The notes: a model not told the origin generated them from the sequence alone. Shown: positions 42,206 to 52,148, counted from the stretch's first letter. The stretch: 64,000 bases of DNA from Chitinophaga agrisoli (GCF_008386695.1 NZ_VUOC01000004.1:3200576-3264575); one strand, 5' to 3'. A program made the numbers and translations.

Positions 42206-44635
42206 ATGCAGAGAATTAAACTCCTATTTGCTCTTGCTTTCGTTTTAATAACAGGGCAAACGTTTGCACAATCGTGCTACAACATTGTGGGGTATTTCCC
42301 CTCCTGGGTATCCGGTGGTGGTAACTACATCAACCACCCTTCAGAGATCGACTACAGCAAATACACCCACATCTGCTATGCTTTCTCTATTCCCGGCTCA
42401 GACGGTAATATGGGCATTGACGGGCCGTCTATCCTGCGCGACCTGGTAACCAGGGCGCACGCCAACAATGTTAAAGTGTTACTGTCCATCGGTGGCTGGC
42501 TGGATTCTTCTCCCAGCAACACCCCTTTTGAAGCAATTTCTACCAATCCCACTGCCATTAATAACCTGGTAAATGCCTGCGCCAATTACGTTACGCAGTA
42601 CAACCTGGATGGTATTGACATTGACTGGGAATATCCTACGCAGAAATCCCGTTGGAATGCAGTAGCCGTTCCCCTGGGCAACAGGCTGCACAGCATGGGT
42701 AAAATGTTCACTGCTGCTGTATCTGAAAGCGCTAATAACAACGGTAACAATTACGATAACGTTACTATGTTAGACCTGGTGAATATCATGTGCTATGGCA
42801 GTGATAACCTGGCCAGCAGCGCTATGAGCTACTGGACTTCCCGCGGTGTAGCTAAAGAAAAAAGAATGCTGGGCGTACCTTTCTACAGCGGCGACAACAA
42901 TACTGCTGAGCATATCCGCAAAGCCAACATGGCAAAATCTACCGGTGGTGGTATCATGATCTGGGATATCGCTACTGAATATGGCGATATCAACGCGATC
43001 TACAACACCTTAGGCAATGTTTGTAAGAACGGTCAGAACCCCGGTGGCGGAGATACAGTTCCTAATAACCTGGCTAAGCACAAACCTGTTAAAGTTTCCT
43101 CCCTGGAACCTAATCCTCCCGTAACCATCGCTGCTGACTACCTGACAGATGGCGACTACGGCACCCGCTGGTCTTCTGCCTGGGCAGATCCTCAATGGGT
43201 ATATGTAGACCTTGGCGCTAATTACGATATCAGCCGCGTTAAGATCACCTGGGAAGCTGCTTTTGCTACTGCTTATAAAGTACAGGTAGCTACAGACACC
43301 AGCAACTGGGTGGATGTGAAGAACGTTACCGGCAATGCTACTACTGTTAACGACTTTACCGGTCTTTCTGCTAATGGCCGTTATGTAAGGATCTATGCTA
43401 CCTCCAGGGTTACTACTTACGGCTACTCTATCTATGAGCTGGAAGTATATGGCAACACATCTGTTGCTCAGGCGCCTTATGGTGGTACAAGGGCAACCAT
43501 CCCCGGCCGTATCGAAGCGGAGAATTATGACCTGGGTGGCGAAGGCGTGGCTTACCACGATCTTACTCCCACCAACATGGGCGGCCAATACCGCACCACT
43601 GAAGCGGTTGACCTGGAAAGCTGCAACGAAGGCGGTTATGACCTGGGTTACAACCAGAACGGCGAATGGTATGAGTACTCTGTAAACGTTACTACTCCTG
43701 GCGTATATACGCTGCAGGCCAGGGTATCTACCAATGCTGCCGGCAAATCCTTCCATGTAGAACTGGATGGCCAGACTATTGGCACCATCAACGTACCTAA
43801 TACCGGTGATTGGCAGATCTGGAACACTGTTTCCATCACTACGCCTTCATTAACTACCGGTAACAAAGTGCTGCGCCTTGTAGTTGATAACGCTGAATTT
43901 AACATTAACTGGATCGAGTTCTCTTCACAGGCCAGCAGCGGCGCCGGTAACCTGGCGCTTAACAAACCTGTTCACGCATCTTCTGTAGAAGAAGCTGGTT
44001 TTGAAGCGTACAAAGCGGTTGATGGTAACGCTACTACCAGCCGTTGGTCTTCCCTGTACAATAACGGCGAATGGATCTATGTTGACCTGGGCAGCGCTCA
44101 GTCTATCAATAAAGTGATCCTGAAATGGGAGAACGCTTATGCTACTGCTTACCGCATTGAGACTTCTACCGACAGCGTTACCTGGACTCCGCAGCAAACT
44201 GTCTCTGCAGGTGCTGGTGGTACTGAAACAGTAACCTTCCCCGCTGTTACTGCACGTTATGTGAAAATGCAGGGTGTAACCAGGGCTACTCCTTATGGTT
44301 ATTCTATCTGGGAATTTGAAGTATACGGCGCTGGCCTTCAGTCTATGAAACAGGCCGCCAGCATGGTTAGCAATAACAACCTGACCATCAAAAATACTCC
44401 CACTCAGTTCTCTGTAGCTGTTAGGCCTAACCCGGCTTCTAACATCATGACAGTGCAAACTAAGGGCGAAACTGTACCCGGTATCTTAAAAGTGTACAGC
44501 TTAAGCGGTCAGCTGATGTATCAATCAAGGGTTTCCGGACAAGCCGGCCAACAACAGATCGATATCTCCAGCTGGGCTAAAGGTGTTTACATCGTTACTA
44601 TAGGCGAAAGCCGTACGAAAGTGGTGGTACAATAA
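42206..44635 (+). CDS. Secreted modular GH18 chitinase with T9SS sorting domain
   Basis: An 809-residue exported enzyme (signal peptide ending QTFAQ). The GH18 barrel is at about 24-270, with SIGG at 94-97 and the catalytic motif DGIDIDWE (135-142, acid Glu142). It is followed by an F5/8-type C (CBM32-like) module at about 290-415, a CBM6 module at about 430-575 (IEAENYDLGGEGVAYHD), a second F5/8 module at about 582-705, and a C-terminal type IX secretion domain from about 735 (VRPNPASN). The catalytic domain is short for GH18 and lacks an obvious chitinase insertion domain, so endo-acting or ENGase-like use is possible. Codons favour GCT, ACT and GTT, unlike the GCG/GCC-rich neighbours, suggesting high expression. 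Confidence 0.93.
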   Translation: MQRIKLLFALAFVLITGQTFAQSCYNIVGYFPSWVSGGGNYINHPSEIDYSKYTHICYAFSIPGSDGNMGIDGPSILRDLVTRAHANNVKVLLSIGGWLDSSPSNTPFEAISTNPTAINNLVNACANYVTQYNLDGIDIDWEYPTQKSRWNAVAVPLGNRLHSMGKMFTAAVSESANNNGNNYDNVTMLDLVNIMCYGSDNLASSAMSYWTSRGVAKEKRMLGVPFYSGDNNTAEHIRKANMAKSTGGGIMIWDIATEYGDINAIYNTLGNVCKNGQNPGGGDTVPNNLAKHKPVKVSSLEPNPPVTIAADYLTDGDYGTRWSSAWADPQWVYVDLGANYDISRVKITWEAAFATAYKVQVATDTSNWVDVKNVTGNATTVNDFTGLSANGRYVRIYATSRVTTYGYSIYELEVYGNTSVAQAPYGGTRATIPGRIEAENYDLGGEGVAYHDLTPTNMGGQYRTTEAVDLESCNEGGYDLGYNQNGEWYEYSVNVTTPGVYTLQARVSTNAAGKSFHVELDGQTIGTINVPNTGDWQIWNTVSITTPSLTTGNKVLRLVVDNAEFNINWIEFSSQASSGAGNLALNKPVHASSVEEAGFEAYKAVDGNATTSRWSSLYNNGEWIYVDLGSAQSINKVILKWENAYATAYRIETSTDSVTWTPQQTVSAGAGGTETVTFPAVTARYVKMQGVTRATPYGYSIWEFEVYGAGLQSMKQAASMVSNNNLTIKNTPTQFSVAVRPNPASNIMTVQTKGETVPGILKVYSLSGQLMYQSRVSGQAGQQQIDISSWAKGVYIVTIGESRTKVVVQ

Positions 44636-44657
44636 AAGATCGTACCTGGTAACCACA

Positions 44658-44692
44658 AAAAAGGCCGTCTCCCAAGTGGAGACGGCCTTTTT
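44658..44692. terminator. Bidirectional terminator between the chitinase and oxidase genes
   Basis: A 15-base stem AAAAAGGCCGTCTCC (44658-44672) pairs with 44678-44692 around a 5-base loop. The A and T ends allow termination of both converging genes. Confidence 0.9.
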
Positions 44693-44708
44693 CATTTATT
44701 GCTGCCTG

Positions 44709-46715
44709 TTATTTTTTAACGCTGCAGGGGCAAATGAACGGATAGTGCTCCGTTGAGATGATAGGCTGTATACCAAAGAAATCGTTCAGTACGGATTCTG
44801 AGGTACAGTAAGCGCCTTCTACCCAGGCCTGGTCATTGGAGTAGGCTTCGCCCACAATAAAGATGTCCGCATCCGCGCCATCTATCAGCTGACTGGGTTT
44901 ACGGATCTTCTGCTGTACATCGCATACATCGTAGTGACCGGCATAGGCATGGTAACCTGCATTAAACGGCGGCAGGGACCAGTCCATATACCTCGTTTCC
45001 AGTGGTTCCGGTACAAAGCTATAATCCGCCTGGGGACCAAAATGCACCTGTGCCAGCTGCGTACGCAGGGCCTTTACCATTACTTCCGGCGCCTGACGAG
45101 GCCCTTCCAGCGGCTGATAGTTTTCTGAGATAGGCCGTTCGCGTTGTTTGTTGGGCCCAATCTCCAGCTCCTGCCAGAACGTGGTGAACTGTTCATCGTC
45201 ATAAGCGGCCAGCAAGCCATATACCGGTTTTCCCTTTGAGTCCAGGGCGTTATTACCAAAATACACCACCTGGCGGATGGGCATATCTGTTACACTGGGG
45301 CCGATGGTATTACGAACGGATGTGTTCAGCAATTGCTCTTCCTGTTTTACCGTAAGGCGTTGCTCAATACGCTGCTCCACAGCCTTGATAAGCGCCGCGG
45401 AAGAGGAATAAGGCACCTCCACGATCGTTGTGTTATCCGTGGCCATGAGTGCTATATACTCCTTGGGGAAACCATTCTTTTCAAGCTGCTCCAGCACATC
45501 TTTGGTTATTTCATAACCGCTCACCTTTGCCGGGTAAGGCGCCGGATTTTTTGTGTAGTTATCTGCCCACCAGGGTTCATGGAAGAACATACCTACTTTA
45601 TAGGATGGTTGTAAAACGGCAGACTCCAGGTACAGCTGTACTTTCTTATGGTTAAGTACATCCAGCCCTTCATGTTTTTTATAACGGGTAGCCTGTGCTA
45701 CCAGCTCTATCGCATACCGGGGCATCGCCATCCACGCAGCGGCAGTAGTGCCTTGTCCTGATTCCTTGTTGGGATTTTCACGGGTAGCAGTAGTGTAGTG
45801 GATCACTTTGTCTATCACCAGTATGGAGTGCAGGCGGGTGTCAGGATGGTAGTCAAACTTTACGCCCTTATCACCAGCCAGCTGTATAATGGTATTGAAC
45901 AGCGCATTGAACATGCTGGAATAACCGTGCGTAAGCGTGCGGTATTCCGTGCCCGGCGTAAACTCATTATTAGCCTGGAAAGCCACGGCAGAGTTCCAGT
46001 TGATCACATTGGAAGTATAACCATTACCATCAGAGGTATATTTATACCCTTCGGAGCCCAACTGGTCAAACATCAGGTTCCAGTAACCAATATCTTTCAG
46101 GTGATCACCTTTCTTAAATATGGAAGAATCCGGCAGTTCTGCCTTGATGGTGCCATTGCTGTAAAAATCACACCACTCCAGGCGGGTCTGAGGCCCGGTA
46201 TGTTTAGTTACTGACAGGTTCTCTACGATATTAAAACCGGTATCCGGTGAGTCCGCCTGACCAAAATTCTTTACATTATAAGGCGCGGGATTGGCAGATG
46301 AGATATCATTCAGGTACATGTTCTTTGTGCGCAGATAGAACAACGGATTGGTTGATTCATTAAAAGGCACAGAGAACTTTTTGAGATCCAGCTTTTCTAT
46401 CACAGTCGTTACCAGGCGGTGACCACCGGTTTTGGGTTTGCCATCCCAATAGGAATAACGCATACCACCCAGCTCCAGGTAGGAGTTATTAGGATCATCT
46501 TTATAATGCCAGGTACAGATGCGGGCGCCGGCTTCGCGGGTGCCCTTGTTTTGCTCATTGAAGTAATACCGGCCCCAGTCATATAGTTCCAGGGTATCGC
46601 CGGGGGATAATTGCTTGGAGGATACAACTTCGCTATTGCCCATGCTATCCAGCAAACGCCATGCGGTATACAATCCGGCAGCGCCGGCGCCAAAAATAGA
46701 ATACTTTTTTCCCAT
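44709..46715 (-). CDS. FAD-dependent amine/L-amino-acid oxidase
   Basis: A 668-residue flavoprotein of the monoamine oxidase superfamily. The dinucleotide motif GAGAAGLYTAWRLL is at residues 9-22. The LELGGMRYS block (near 80) matches the substrate/flavin loop ELGGMR of L-amino-acid oxidases. The C-terminal FIVGEAYSNDQAWVEGAY is the second FAD-contact region (usual GEA..xxGWVEGA). No signal peptide is visible. The family oxidises amino acids to 2-oxo acids with ammonia and H2O2. It lies 27 bases after a 2-oxoacid decarboxylase gene, which would use its product. The amino acid cannot be fixed from sequence; an aromatic one is plausible. Confidence 0.8.
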   Translation of the reverse strand: MGKKYSIFGAGAAGLYTAWRLLDSMGNSEVVSSKQLSPGDTLELYDWGRYYFNEQNKGTREAGARICTWHYKDDPNNSYLELGGMRYSYWDGKPKTGGHRLVTTVIEKLDLKKFSVPFNESTNPLFYLRTKNMYLNDISSANPAPYNVKNFGQADSPDTGFNIVENLSVTKHTGPQTRLEWCDFYSNGTIKAELPDSSIFKKGDHLKDIGYWNLMFDQLGSEGYKYTSDGNGYTSNVINWNSAVAFQANNEFTPGTEYRTLTHGYSSMFNALFNTIIQLAGDKGVKFDYHPDTRLHSILVIDKVIHYTTATRENPNKESGQGTTAAAWMAMPRYAIELVAQATRYKKHEGLDVLNHKKVQLYLESAVLQPSYKVGMFFHEPWWADNYTKNPAPYPAKVSGYEITKDVLEQLEKNGFPKEYIALMATDNTTIVEVPYSSSAALIKAVEQRIEQRLTVKQEEQLLNTSVRNTIGPSVTDMPIRQVVYFGNNALDSKGKPVYGLLAAYDDEQFTTFWQELEIGPNKQRERPISENYQPLEGPRQAPEVMVKALRTQLAQVHFGPQADYSFVPEPLETRYMDWSLPPFNAGYHAYAGHYDVCDVQQKIRKPSQLIDGADADIFIVGEAYSNDQAWVEGAYCTSESVLNDFFGIQPIISTEHYPFICPCSVKK

Positions 46716-46742
46716 GATTATGTTGGTTTGAGGGTGATGTTT

Positions 46743-48488
46743 TTATGCAGGTAAAACTTCTGTGCCAAGGCGGTACATCTGGCGCGGCAGGTCCTTTTCG
46801 GGGATCACTACTTCTACCAGGGTAGGCAGGTTCTGATACTGTGGCTGTGTCCATACTGCCGCCAGGGCCGCATTCAACTCATCTACCGTGGTTACGCGGA
46901 TAGAGTTTGCGCCAAAGGCTTGTGCCAGGGCCTGATAATCCCATTTAGGCAGGAGGTCAAAAGTGTCAAAGGGTACTTTCTTTACCGGATCAAAAGCCTC
47001 AATATTCACATACACCTGTTCAATAGCATACACCTGGTTGCTCATTACAAAGATCACAGCATTAAGGTTGTTCCGCACCAGGGTAGAAAGGGATTGGCAC
47101 ACCATCATGAAACCACCGTCGCCGGCTACCGTCCATGCACGCTTGCCGCTACCCAGCTGTGCGCCGGAGGCCGCGCCGGTCTCATACCCGATGATCTGCC
47201 AGGCCGCGGAGGCAAGGAAGCTGTTCTTTTTTAAGCCATAGGCATTAGTGGCCACATACATGGCAGAGCTGATACCAAACGTCCATACGATCTGATCCAG
47301 CAGGTTATTCTGCGTCAGGTACTGCATGCTGTGCTGGAAGAAACGGTTGTAGGTAAGAATGTTGGGCTGGGCATCAAACCAGGGATCAGAGTTAGACACC
47401 CAGGGCTCCGGGTACTTGGGCTGCGGAGGGGCCGTTACTGTTAACGGATAGGTATTGGCCTTTTTGAAACGGATCAGCAGCGCATCCATAAACTCCTCCA
47501 TGGATACATTCTCATAAGTAAAATAGCCCGCGCGTGTGTGCTCAGTAGTGCACAACACCATATAGGGATACTTGTTCTCCACAAACCAGAGATAGTCATC
47601 CGTCATAATGGTGCCCAGGGTAAGGATACAATCAGACTCTTCCACCGTCTTACGTACGCTTTCGATGGATGCCGCATCTGAATAGGTGCCGATAAACTTA
47701 TCCCCGCCTTCGTCCAGCACGGTTTTACCCAGGGAAGTAGTAGTGTAAAGGAAACCGCTGGCATCAATAAGGTCCTGCAGCAGATCAGACAGTCCATGGC
47801 GCAGTACTTCCACACCGGCAAAGATCAGCGGTTTCTTGGCCGCGGTGATCTGTGACCAGGCCTCGTCTACCGCATTCTTGAGTACCAGGGGATCAGTGAC
47901 ATGTTTTCTTGCCCGGGGCAGGGTTTCAGGCAGCGGCTGCGGGCAGGGCTCGCCCCATACTTCTTTGTAACATTCAATAAATACGGGTCTTTTGTGGGTA
48001 AGGGCCTCTGTCAGCAGGTGGTCTATCTTTTCCGCAGCGCCTGCGGATGTGCTGAGCGTAATAGACCCTACGGTCACCCCTTCGTATACCTTCTGGTCAT
48101 ATGCCAGGTCGCCGGTGGAGTGGTGGTACAGCACATCATACATTTTGCCTATCCGGCGGGCGTCAGATCCTGGCGTGGCGCTGATCACCACTACAGGGCT
48201 CTTTTCTACATAAGAGCCGCCAACCCCATTCAGGGCAATAAAGGTACTTACGCCATATTGCAGGGATACGGCGGCAAGGCCCCTGGTGCGCCCATAAGCG
48301 TCTGCCGCATAACCGGCGTCCAGCTCATTGATACAGGCAACGGCATTGACGCCGTCAAAATGCTCCAGGGCTTGTGTGAAATTCTTTACGTAATCGCCGG
48401 GGATCTGGAAGACCTCCGTAACATTCAGTTGCTTTAACCTCGTGAGCAGGTAGTCTGCCACGGTAAATGGTGTTGCTTGCTGTTGCAT
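46743..48488 (-). CDS. ThDP-dependent 2-oxoacid decarboxylase (pyruvate/indolepyruvate type)
   Basis: A 581-residue ThDP enzyme. The catalytic Glu55 is in CINELDAGYAADAYGR. The paired His122-His123 (YHHSTGD) is the HH motif that separates decarboxylases from acetolactate synthases. The ThDP/Mg site GDGGFMMVCQS...SNQVYAIEQ is near 435-470. These enzymes decarboxylate pyruvate, indolepyruvate, phenylpyruvate or branched 2-oxo acids to aldehydes. The next gene on the same strand encodes an amino-acid oxidase that would supply such an acid, so an aromatic or branched substrate is more likely than pyruvate. Confidence 0.88.
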   Translation of the reverse strand: MQQQATPFTVADYLLTRLKQLNVTEVFQIPGDYVKNFTQALEHFDGVNAVACINELDAGYAADAYGRTRGLAAVSLQYGVSTFIALNGVGGSYVEKSPVVVISATPGSDARRIGKMYDVLYHHSTGDLAYDQKVYEGVTVGSITLSTSAGAAEKIDHLLTEALTHKRPVFIECYKEVWGEPCPQPLPETLPRARKHVTDPLVLKNAVDEAWSQITAAKKPLIFAGVEVLRHGLSDLLQDLIDASGFLYTTTSLGKTVLDEGGDKFIGTYSDAASIESVRKTVEESDCILTLGTIMTDDYLWFVENKYPYMVLCTTEHTRAGYFTYENVSMEEFMDALLIRFKKANTYPLTVTAPPQPKYPEPWVSNSDPWFDAQPNILTYNRFFQHSMQYLTQNNLLDQIVWTFGISSAMYVATNAYGLKKNSFLASAAWQIIGYETGAASGAQLGSGKRAWTVAGDGGFMMVCQSLSTLVRNNLNAVIFVMSNQVYAIEQVYVNIEAFDPVKKVPFDTFDLLPKWDYQALAQAFGANSIRVTTVDELNAALAAVWTQPQYQNLPTLVEVVIPEKDLPRQMYRLGTEVLPA

Positions 48489-48812
48489 TGTCAGCTTGGT
48501 TTATTGATTGAGGGATATTGTGTACGGTGTAGCGGTGGTGTTTCTCAGTTTTTCATCAGGACGAAAACAGTGTCATATCTACATAGGATTTTATGGTAAA
48601 GCGGGCCTTCCTGGGAAGTTGTTTACTATCTACAAAAAAAGCAAGCAATATTCTCTAAACATACACAAAAAACTGATGTGAATACAGTTGAGTTATGTTA
48701 AAAAAATAAAAGCCTTTAGTCTAACGACTTAAAGGCTTTTTTGTTCAAATAAATTGCGGAATAACCGTAATTTTTACAAGTCTCCCATTTTTATAGCTAT
48801 TAGCTCTATTTT
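48489..48812. other. Intergenic region between the decarboxylase and leucine genes
   Basis: 324 bases without an ORF. It contains the leucine-operon terminator (48708-48740) and the upstream region of the decarboxylase gene. No clear promoter box of the TAnnTTTG type was found for the minus strand. Confidence 0.5.
48708..48740 (-). terminator. Terminator of the leucine operon
   Basis: AAAAGCCTTT..AGT pairs with ACT..AAAGGCTTTT around a short loop, one base bulged. On the minus strand it is followed by a long T run. It lies 72 bases after the leuB stop codon. Confidence 0.8.
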
Positions 48813-49886
48813 TTAGATAAACTGCAATACTTGTTCCCCCATAGCGGCGGTACCCAGTATTTTATCGGCGGCAGTTTGCTGGTCGGCAATATCCCTGGTA
48901 CGGAAACCTGCTTTCAGCACTTTATCCACTGCATTGATCACCGCTTCAGATTCCGCTTTCAGGCCAAAGGAGATATCCAGCAGCAGCGCGGCAGACAGGA
49001 TAGAGGCCAGCGGATTGGCTACGCCTTTACCGGTGATATCATGCGCGGAACCGTGGATAGGCTCATATACGCCGGTGCCATCACCTATGGAGGCAGAGGC
49101 CAGCATCCCCATGGAACCGGCTATCTGAGATGCTTCGTCCGTTAAGATATCGCCAAAAAGATTAGCCGTCACCACCACATCAAAACGGCGCGGGTCTTTG
49201 ATCAGCAGCATGGCGGTAGCATCTACGAACTGGTGCTCTACTTCTACATCCGGGTATTCCGGCGCTATTTTCTGGATCACTTCGCGCCACAGGCGGGAGG
49301 TCTCGATCACATTGGCTTTATCTACGGAGCACAGTTTTTTACGGCGGGTACGGGCTGCCTCAAATGCTTTACGGGCAATACGCTCTACCTCAAAACGGCT
49401 GTATTCTGCAATATCGTAGGCGGTATCGCCATCATTCTTACGGCCTTTTTCGCCAAAATAGATATCGCCGGTCAGCTCGCGGAAGAACAGGATATCTGCG
49501 CCTTTTAATATTTCCGGTTTGATGCTGGAAGCGCCCAGCAGCTCATCAAACAGTTTAATGGGGCGCAGGTTGGCATATAAGCCCAGCTCCTTACGCATCT
49601 TTAACAGGCCCTGCTCCGGTCTTACCTTGGCGGTAGGGTCGTTATCATATTTAGGATGGCCTACAGCGCCAAATAATACGGCGTCAGACTTGCGCATCTT
49701 CTCCAGCGTTTCATCCGGCAGGGGAAGCCCGGTAGCCTCAATGGCTACGTGACCAATTAACGCCTCATCATACGTGAAAGTATGGCCGAATTTAGCGGCT
49801 ATCTTATCCAGTACTAACTTTCCTACGGCAGTTACTTCCTGCCCGATTCCGTCGCCCGGAACAATTAAAATATGTTTGCTTGCCAT
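48813..49886 (-). CDS. leuB: 3-isopropylmalate dehydrogenase
   Basis: A 357-residue NAD-dependent decarboxylating dehydrogenase of leucine synthesis (3-isopropylmalate to 2-oxoisocaproate). The start ILIVPGDGIGQEV, the substrate loop RPEQGLLKMRKELGLYANLRP (only part is needed: LLKMRKELGLYANLRP), the family block SVDKANVIETSRLWR and the NAD site GSAHDITGKGVANPLA are all present. Length is standard. It is the last gene of the leuC-leuD-leuA-like-leuB operon, followed by a strong terminator. Confidence 0.97.
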   Translation of the reverse strand: MASKHILIVPGDGIGQEVTAVGKLVLDKIAAKFGHTFTYDEALIGHVAIEATGLPLPDETLEKMRKSDAVLFGAVGHPKYDNDPTAKVRPEQGLLKMRKELGLYANLRPIKLFDELLGASSIKPEILKGADILFFRELTGDIYFGEKGRKNDGDTAYDIAEYSRFEVERIARKAFEAARTRRKKLCSVDKANVIETSRLWREVIQKIAPEYPDVEVEHQFVDATAMLLIKDPRRFDVVVTANLFGDILTDEASQIAGSMGMLASASIGDGTGVYEPIHGSAHDITGKGVANPLASILSAALLLDISFGLKAESEAVINAVDKVLKAGFRTRDIADQQTAADKILGTAAMGEQVLQFI

Positions 49887-49914
49887 TCTTGGTTTGATTG
49901 ATATAAAAGGTGTG

Positions 49915-51438
49915 TCAGATCAGGTTCAGCATTTTCTGGGTAGCCTTGATAGCGGATACCGTCTGGTCGCTATCAAGCCCCCTTGTTTTAAATTCCTTGT
50001 TCCCGTGGCTCCAGGTGATGATGGTCTCACAAAGGGCGTCGGTCTTACCACCGGGCGGAATGCGCACAGCGTAGTCAGTAAGCGTGGGTAGCTCCTGCTG
50101 CTGTTTTTTATATACTTTCTTCAGCGCGTTCATAAAGGCATCGTACTGTCCATCCCCCTGGGCATGCTCCTCAAACAACTCGTCCTGTATGGAGATCTTG
50201 AGCGTGGCGGAGGGTTTCATATTACGGGCATGGGTAAGCACATAATCCTCTATCCTTACTTTTTCACTGATCGTATTGCTATCCAGGATATCGGAGATGA
50301 TATAAGGCAGGTCTGCCTGGGTAACCACCTCTTTACGATCGCCCAGCTCGATGATACGTTGGGTCACCTTTTTCAGGTCCGGCTCAGAGAGCTGTATACC
50401 CAGCTGTTGCAGGTTGTTTTCTATATTGGCTTTGCCGCTGGTCTTACCCAGGGCATACAGGCGCTGACGGCCAAAACGTTCCGGCATCAGATCGCTGAAG
50501 TACAGTTTGTTCTTTTTGTCGCCATCTGCATGGATGCCCGCCGTTTGGGTGAACACATTCTCCCCTACCACCGGTTTATTCACCGGTATACGGAAACCGG
50601 AAAAGGTTTCTACCAGCTTGCTTACGCTGTATAACGATGCTTCCACAACGGCTGTTTTCACTTCCGGCAGAAAATCATTTAATACCGCTACCGCACTGGC
50701 CAGGGGAGCATTGCCGGCCCGCTCTCCCATCCCATTGATGGTGAGGTGGATGCCATGTGCGCCTGCTTTTATGCCTTCCAGCACATTGGCCGTGCCCAGG
50801 TCATAATCATTATGCGCATGAAAATCGAAATGGATACCGGGGTACCGCTGTACAATAGTGCTTACATACGCATATACCTCAGAAGGGATCAGCACGCCCA
50901 GCGTATCCGGCAGCATAATACGTTTTACCGGCTGGTCCTTCAGGAAATCCAGGTACTGGAACACATATTCGCTGGAGTGGCGCATGCCATTACTCCAGTC
51001 CTCCAGGTACACATTACATTCCAGGCCGTTTTTATTTGCCAGGGCTATCACGGCTGCCACCTCCGCAAAATGCTGCGCCGGTTGTTTTTTTAACTGATGG
51101 GTAAGATGGTTCAGCGAACCTTTGGTCAGCAGGTTCATCACCTTGGCGCCGGCTTCCTTCATCCATTTAATGGATACATCGCCATCTACAAAAGTGAGTA
51201 CCTCTACCTTATGCAGCAGGCCCTGCTCCGCCGCCCAGCCGGTAATGGCCTTTACGGCCGCCAGCTCGCCTTCAGATACACGGGCAGATGCGATCTCAAT
51301 CCGGTCTACCTTTACTTCAGTTAACAACAAACGGGCAATGGTGAGTTTTTCAGACGGGGAGAAAGAGACCCCGCTGGTTTGCTCCCCATCCCGCAGGGTG
51401 GTGTCCATTATCTCTATAAATCGTGGGACCGCTGGCAT
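49915..51438 (-). CDS. 2-isopropylmalate synthase/citramalate synthase family enzyme
   Basis: A 507-residue DRE-TIM acyltransferase. The motif MDTTLRDGEQTSGVSF near residue 10 holds the catalytic Arg/Asp. FDFHAHNDYDLGTANVLEG and HLTINGMGERAGNAPLA carry the metal-binding His and the family signature. A C-terminal regulatory domain (about 385-507: KPSATLKISIQD) is present. LeuA condenses acetyl-CoA with 2-oxoisovalerate; the related citramalate synthase uses pyruvate. The position between leuD and leuB favours leucine synthesis, but the sequence resembles the second, LeuA2/CimA-like type often found beside a separate leuA, so the substrate is left open. Confidence 0.85.
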   Translation of the reverse strand: MPAVPRFIEIMDTTLRDGEQTSGVSFSPSEKLTIARLLLTEVKVDRIEIASARVSEGELAAVKAITGWAAEQGLLHKVEVLTFVDGDVSIKWMKEAGAKVMNLLTKGSLNHLTHQLKKQPAQHFAEVAAVIALANKNGLECNVYLEDWSNGMRHSSEYVFQYLDFLKDQPVKRIMLPDTLGVLIPSEVYAYVSTIVQRYPGIHFDFHAHNDYDLGTANVLEGIKAGAHGIHLTINGMGERAGNAPLASAVAVLNDFLPEVKTAVVEASLYSVSKLVETFSGFRIPVNKPVVGENVFTQTAGIHADGDKKNKLYFSDLMPERFGRQRLYALGKTSGKANIENNLQQLGIQLSEPDLKKVTQRIIELGDRKEVVTQADLPYIISDILDSNTISEKVRIEDYVLTHARNMKPSATLKISIQDELFEEHAQGDGQYDAFMNALKKVYKKQQQELPTLTDYAVRIPPGGKTDALCETIITWSHGNKEFKTRGLDSDQTVSAIKATQKMLNLI

Positions 51439-51503
51439 ATTAGTATCAGTTGTGGTAGTATACAGTTAGCGGCATGACTCTCTGCCGCTAACTGCAGATA
51501 AGT

Positions 51504-52100
51504 TTAGTATATACTTTTGGCGGCGAACGTCTGTATATCGCCTTTCATGGCCTGCAGATAATCAATATCATCAAAGCCATTCATCATGTTATGCTTTTTG
51601 TAGCCGTTGATGTCGAAGGAAGCTTTTTCGCCGGTGGCCAGGATCGTGATGATCTGGTCCTGCAGGTTCACTTCCAGCTCCGTTTTAGGATCCGCCTCAA
51701 TAGCGGTGAAGATCTTATCCAGGAATTCCGGGGTGATCTGCACGGGTAGCAGGCCTATGTTCAGGGAGTTGTTCTTGAAGATATCCGCAAAAAAGCTGGA
51801 TACCACGCAGCGGAAACCATAATCATAAATGGCCCAGGCGGCGTGCTCACGGCTGCTGCCGCTGCCAAAGTTCTTGCCGCCTACCAGTATCTTACCGGTG
51901 TAGATAGGGTTATTCAGCACAAAATCCCGCTTGGGGGTATCGTCTGTATTATAACGCCAGTCGCGGAACAGGTTATCGCCAAAACCTTTACGCTCCGTAG
52001 CCTTCAGGAAACGGGCGGGAATGATCTGATCAGTGTCCACATTCTCAATGGGCATGGGCACTGCGGAACTCTTTAATATGGTGAATTTATCGTAAGCCAT
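51504..52100 (-). CDS. leuD: 3-isopropylmalate dehydratase small subunit
   Basis: A 198-residue swivelling-domain subunit of isopropylmalate isomerase. [21 protein letters not shown] at the N-terminus (key part [11 protein letters not shown]) and [18 protein letters not shown] are the LeuD hallmarks; the GSGSSREHA loop contributes to substrate binding when paired with LeuC. It follows leuC by 48 bases on the same strand. Confidence 0.97.
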   Translation of the reverse strand: MAYDKFTILKSSAVPMPIENVDTDQIIPARFLKATERKGFGDNLFRDWRYNTDDTPKRDFVLNNPIYTGKILVGGKNFGSGSSREHAAWAIYDYGFRCVVSSFFADIFKNNSLNIGLLPVQITPEFLDKIFTAIEADPKTELEVNLQDQIITILATGEKASFDINGYKKHNMMNGFDDIDYLQAMKGDIQTFAAKSIY

Positions 52101-52148
52101 TGCTTTGTTTCGTTTATTGTTTTTGCAGATTGTGAAAGAAGCGGCTTT

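Noticed and set aside
47901-48437. 178-codon plus-strand ORF
   Set aside because: Antisense to the well-conserved ThDP decarboxylase; no recognisable domain or ribosome-binding site.
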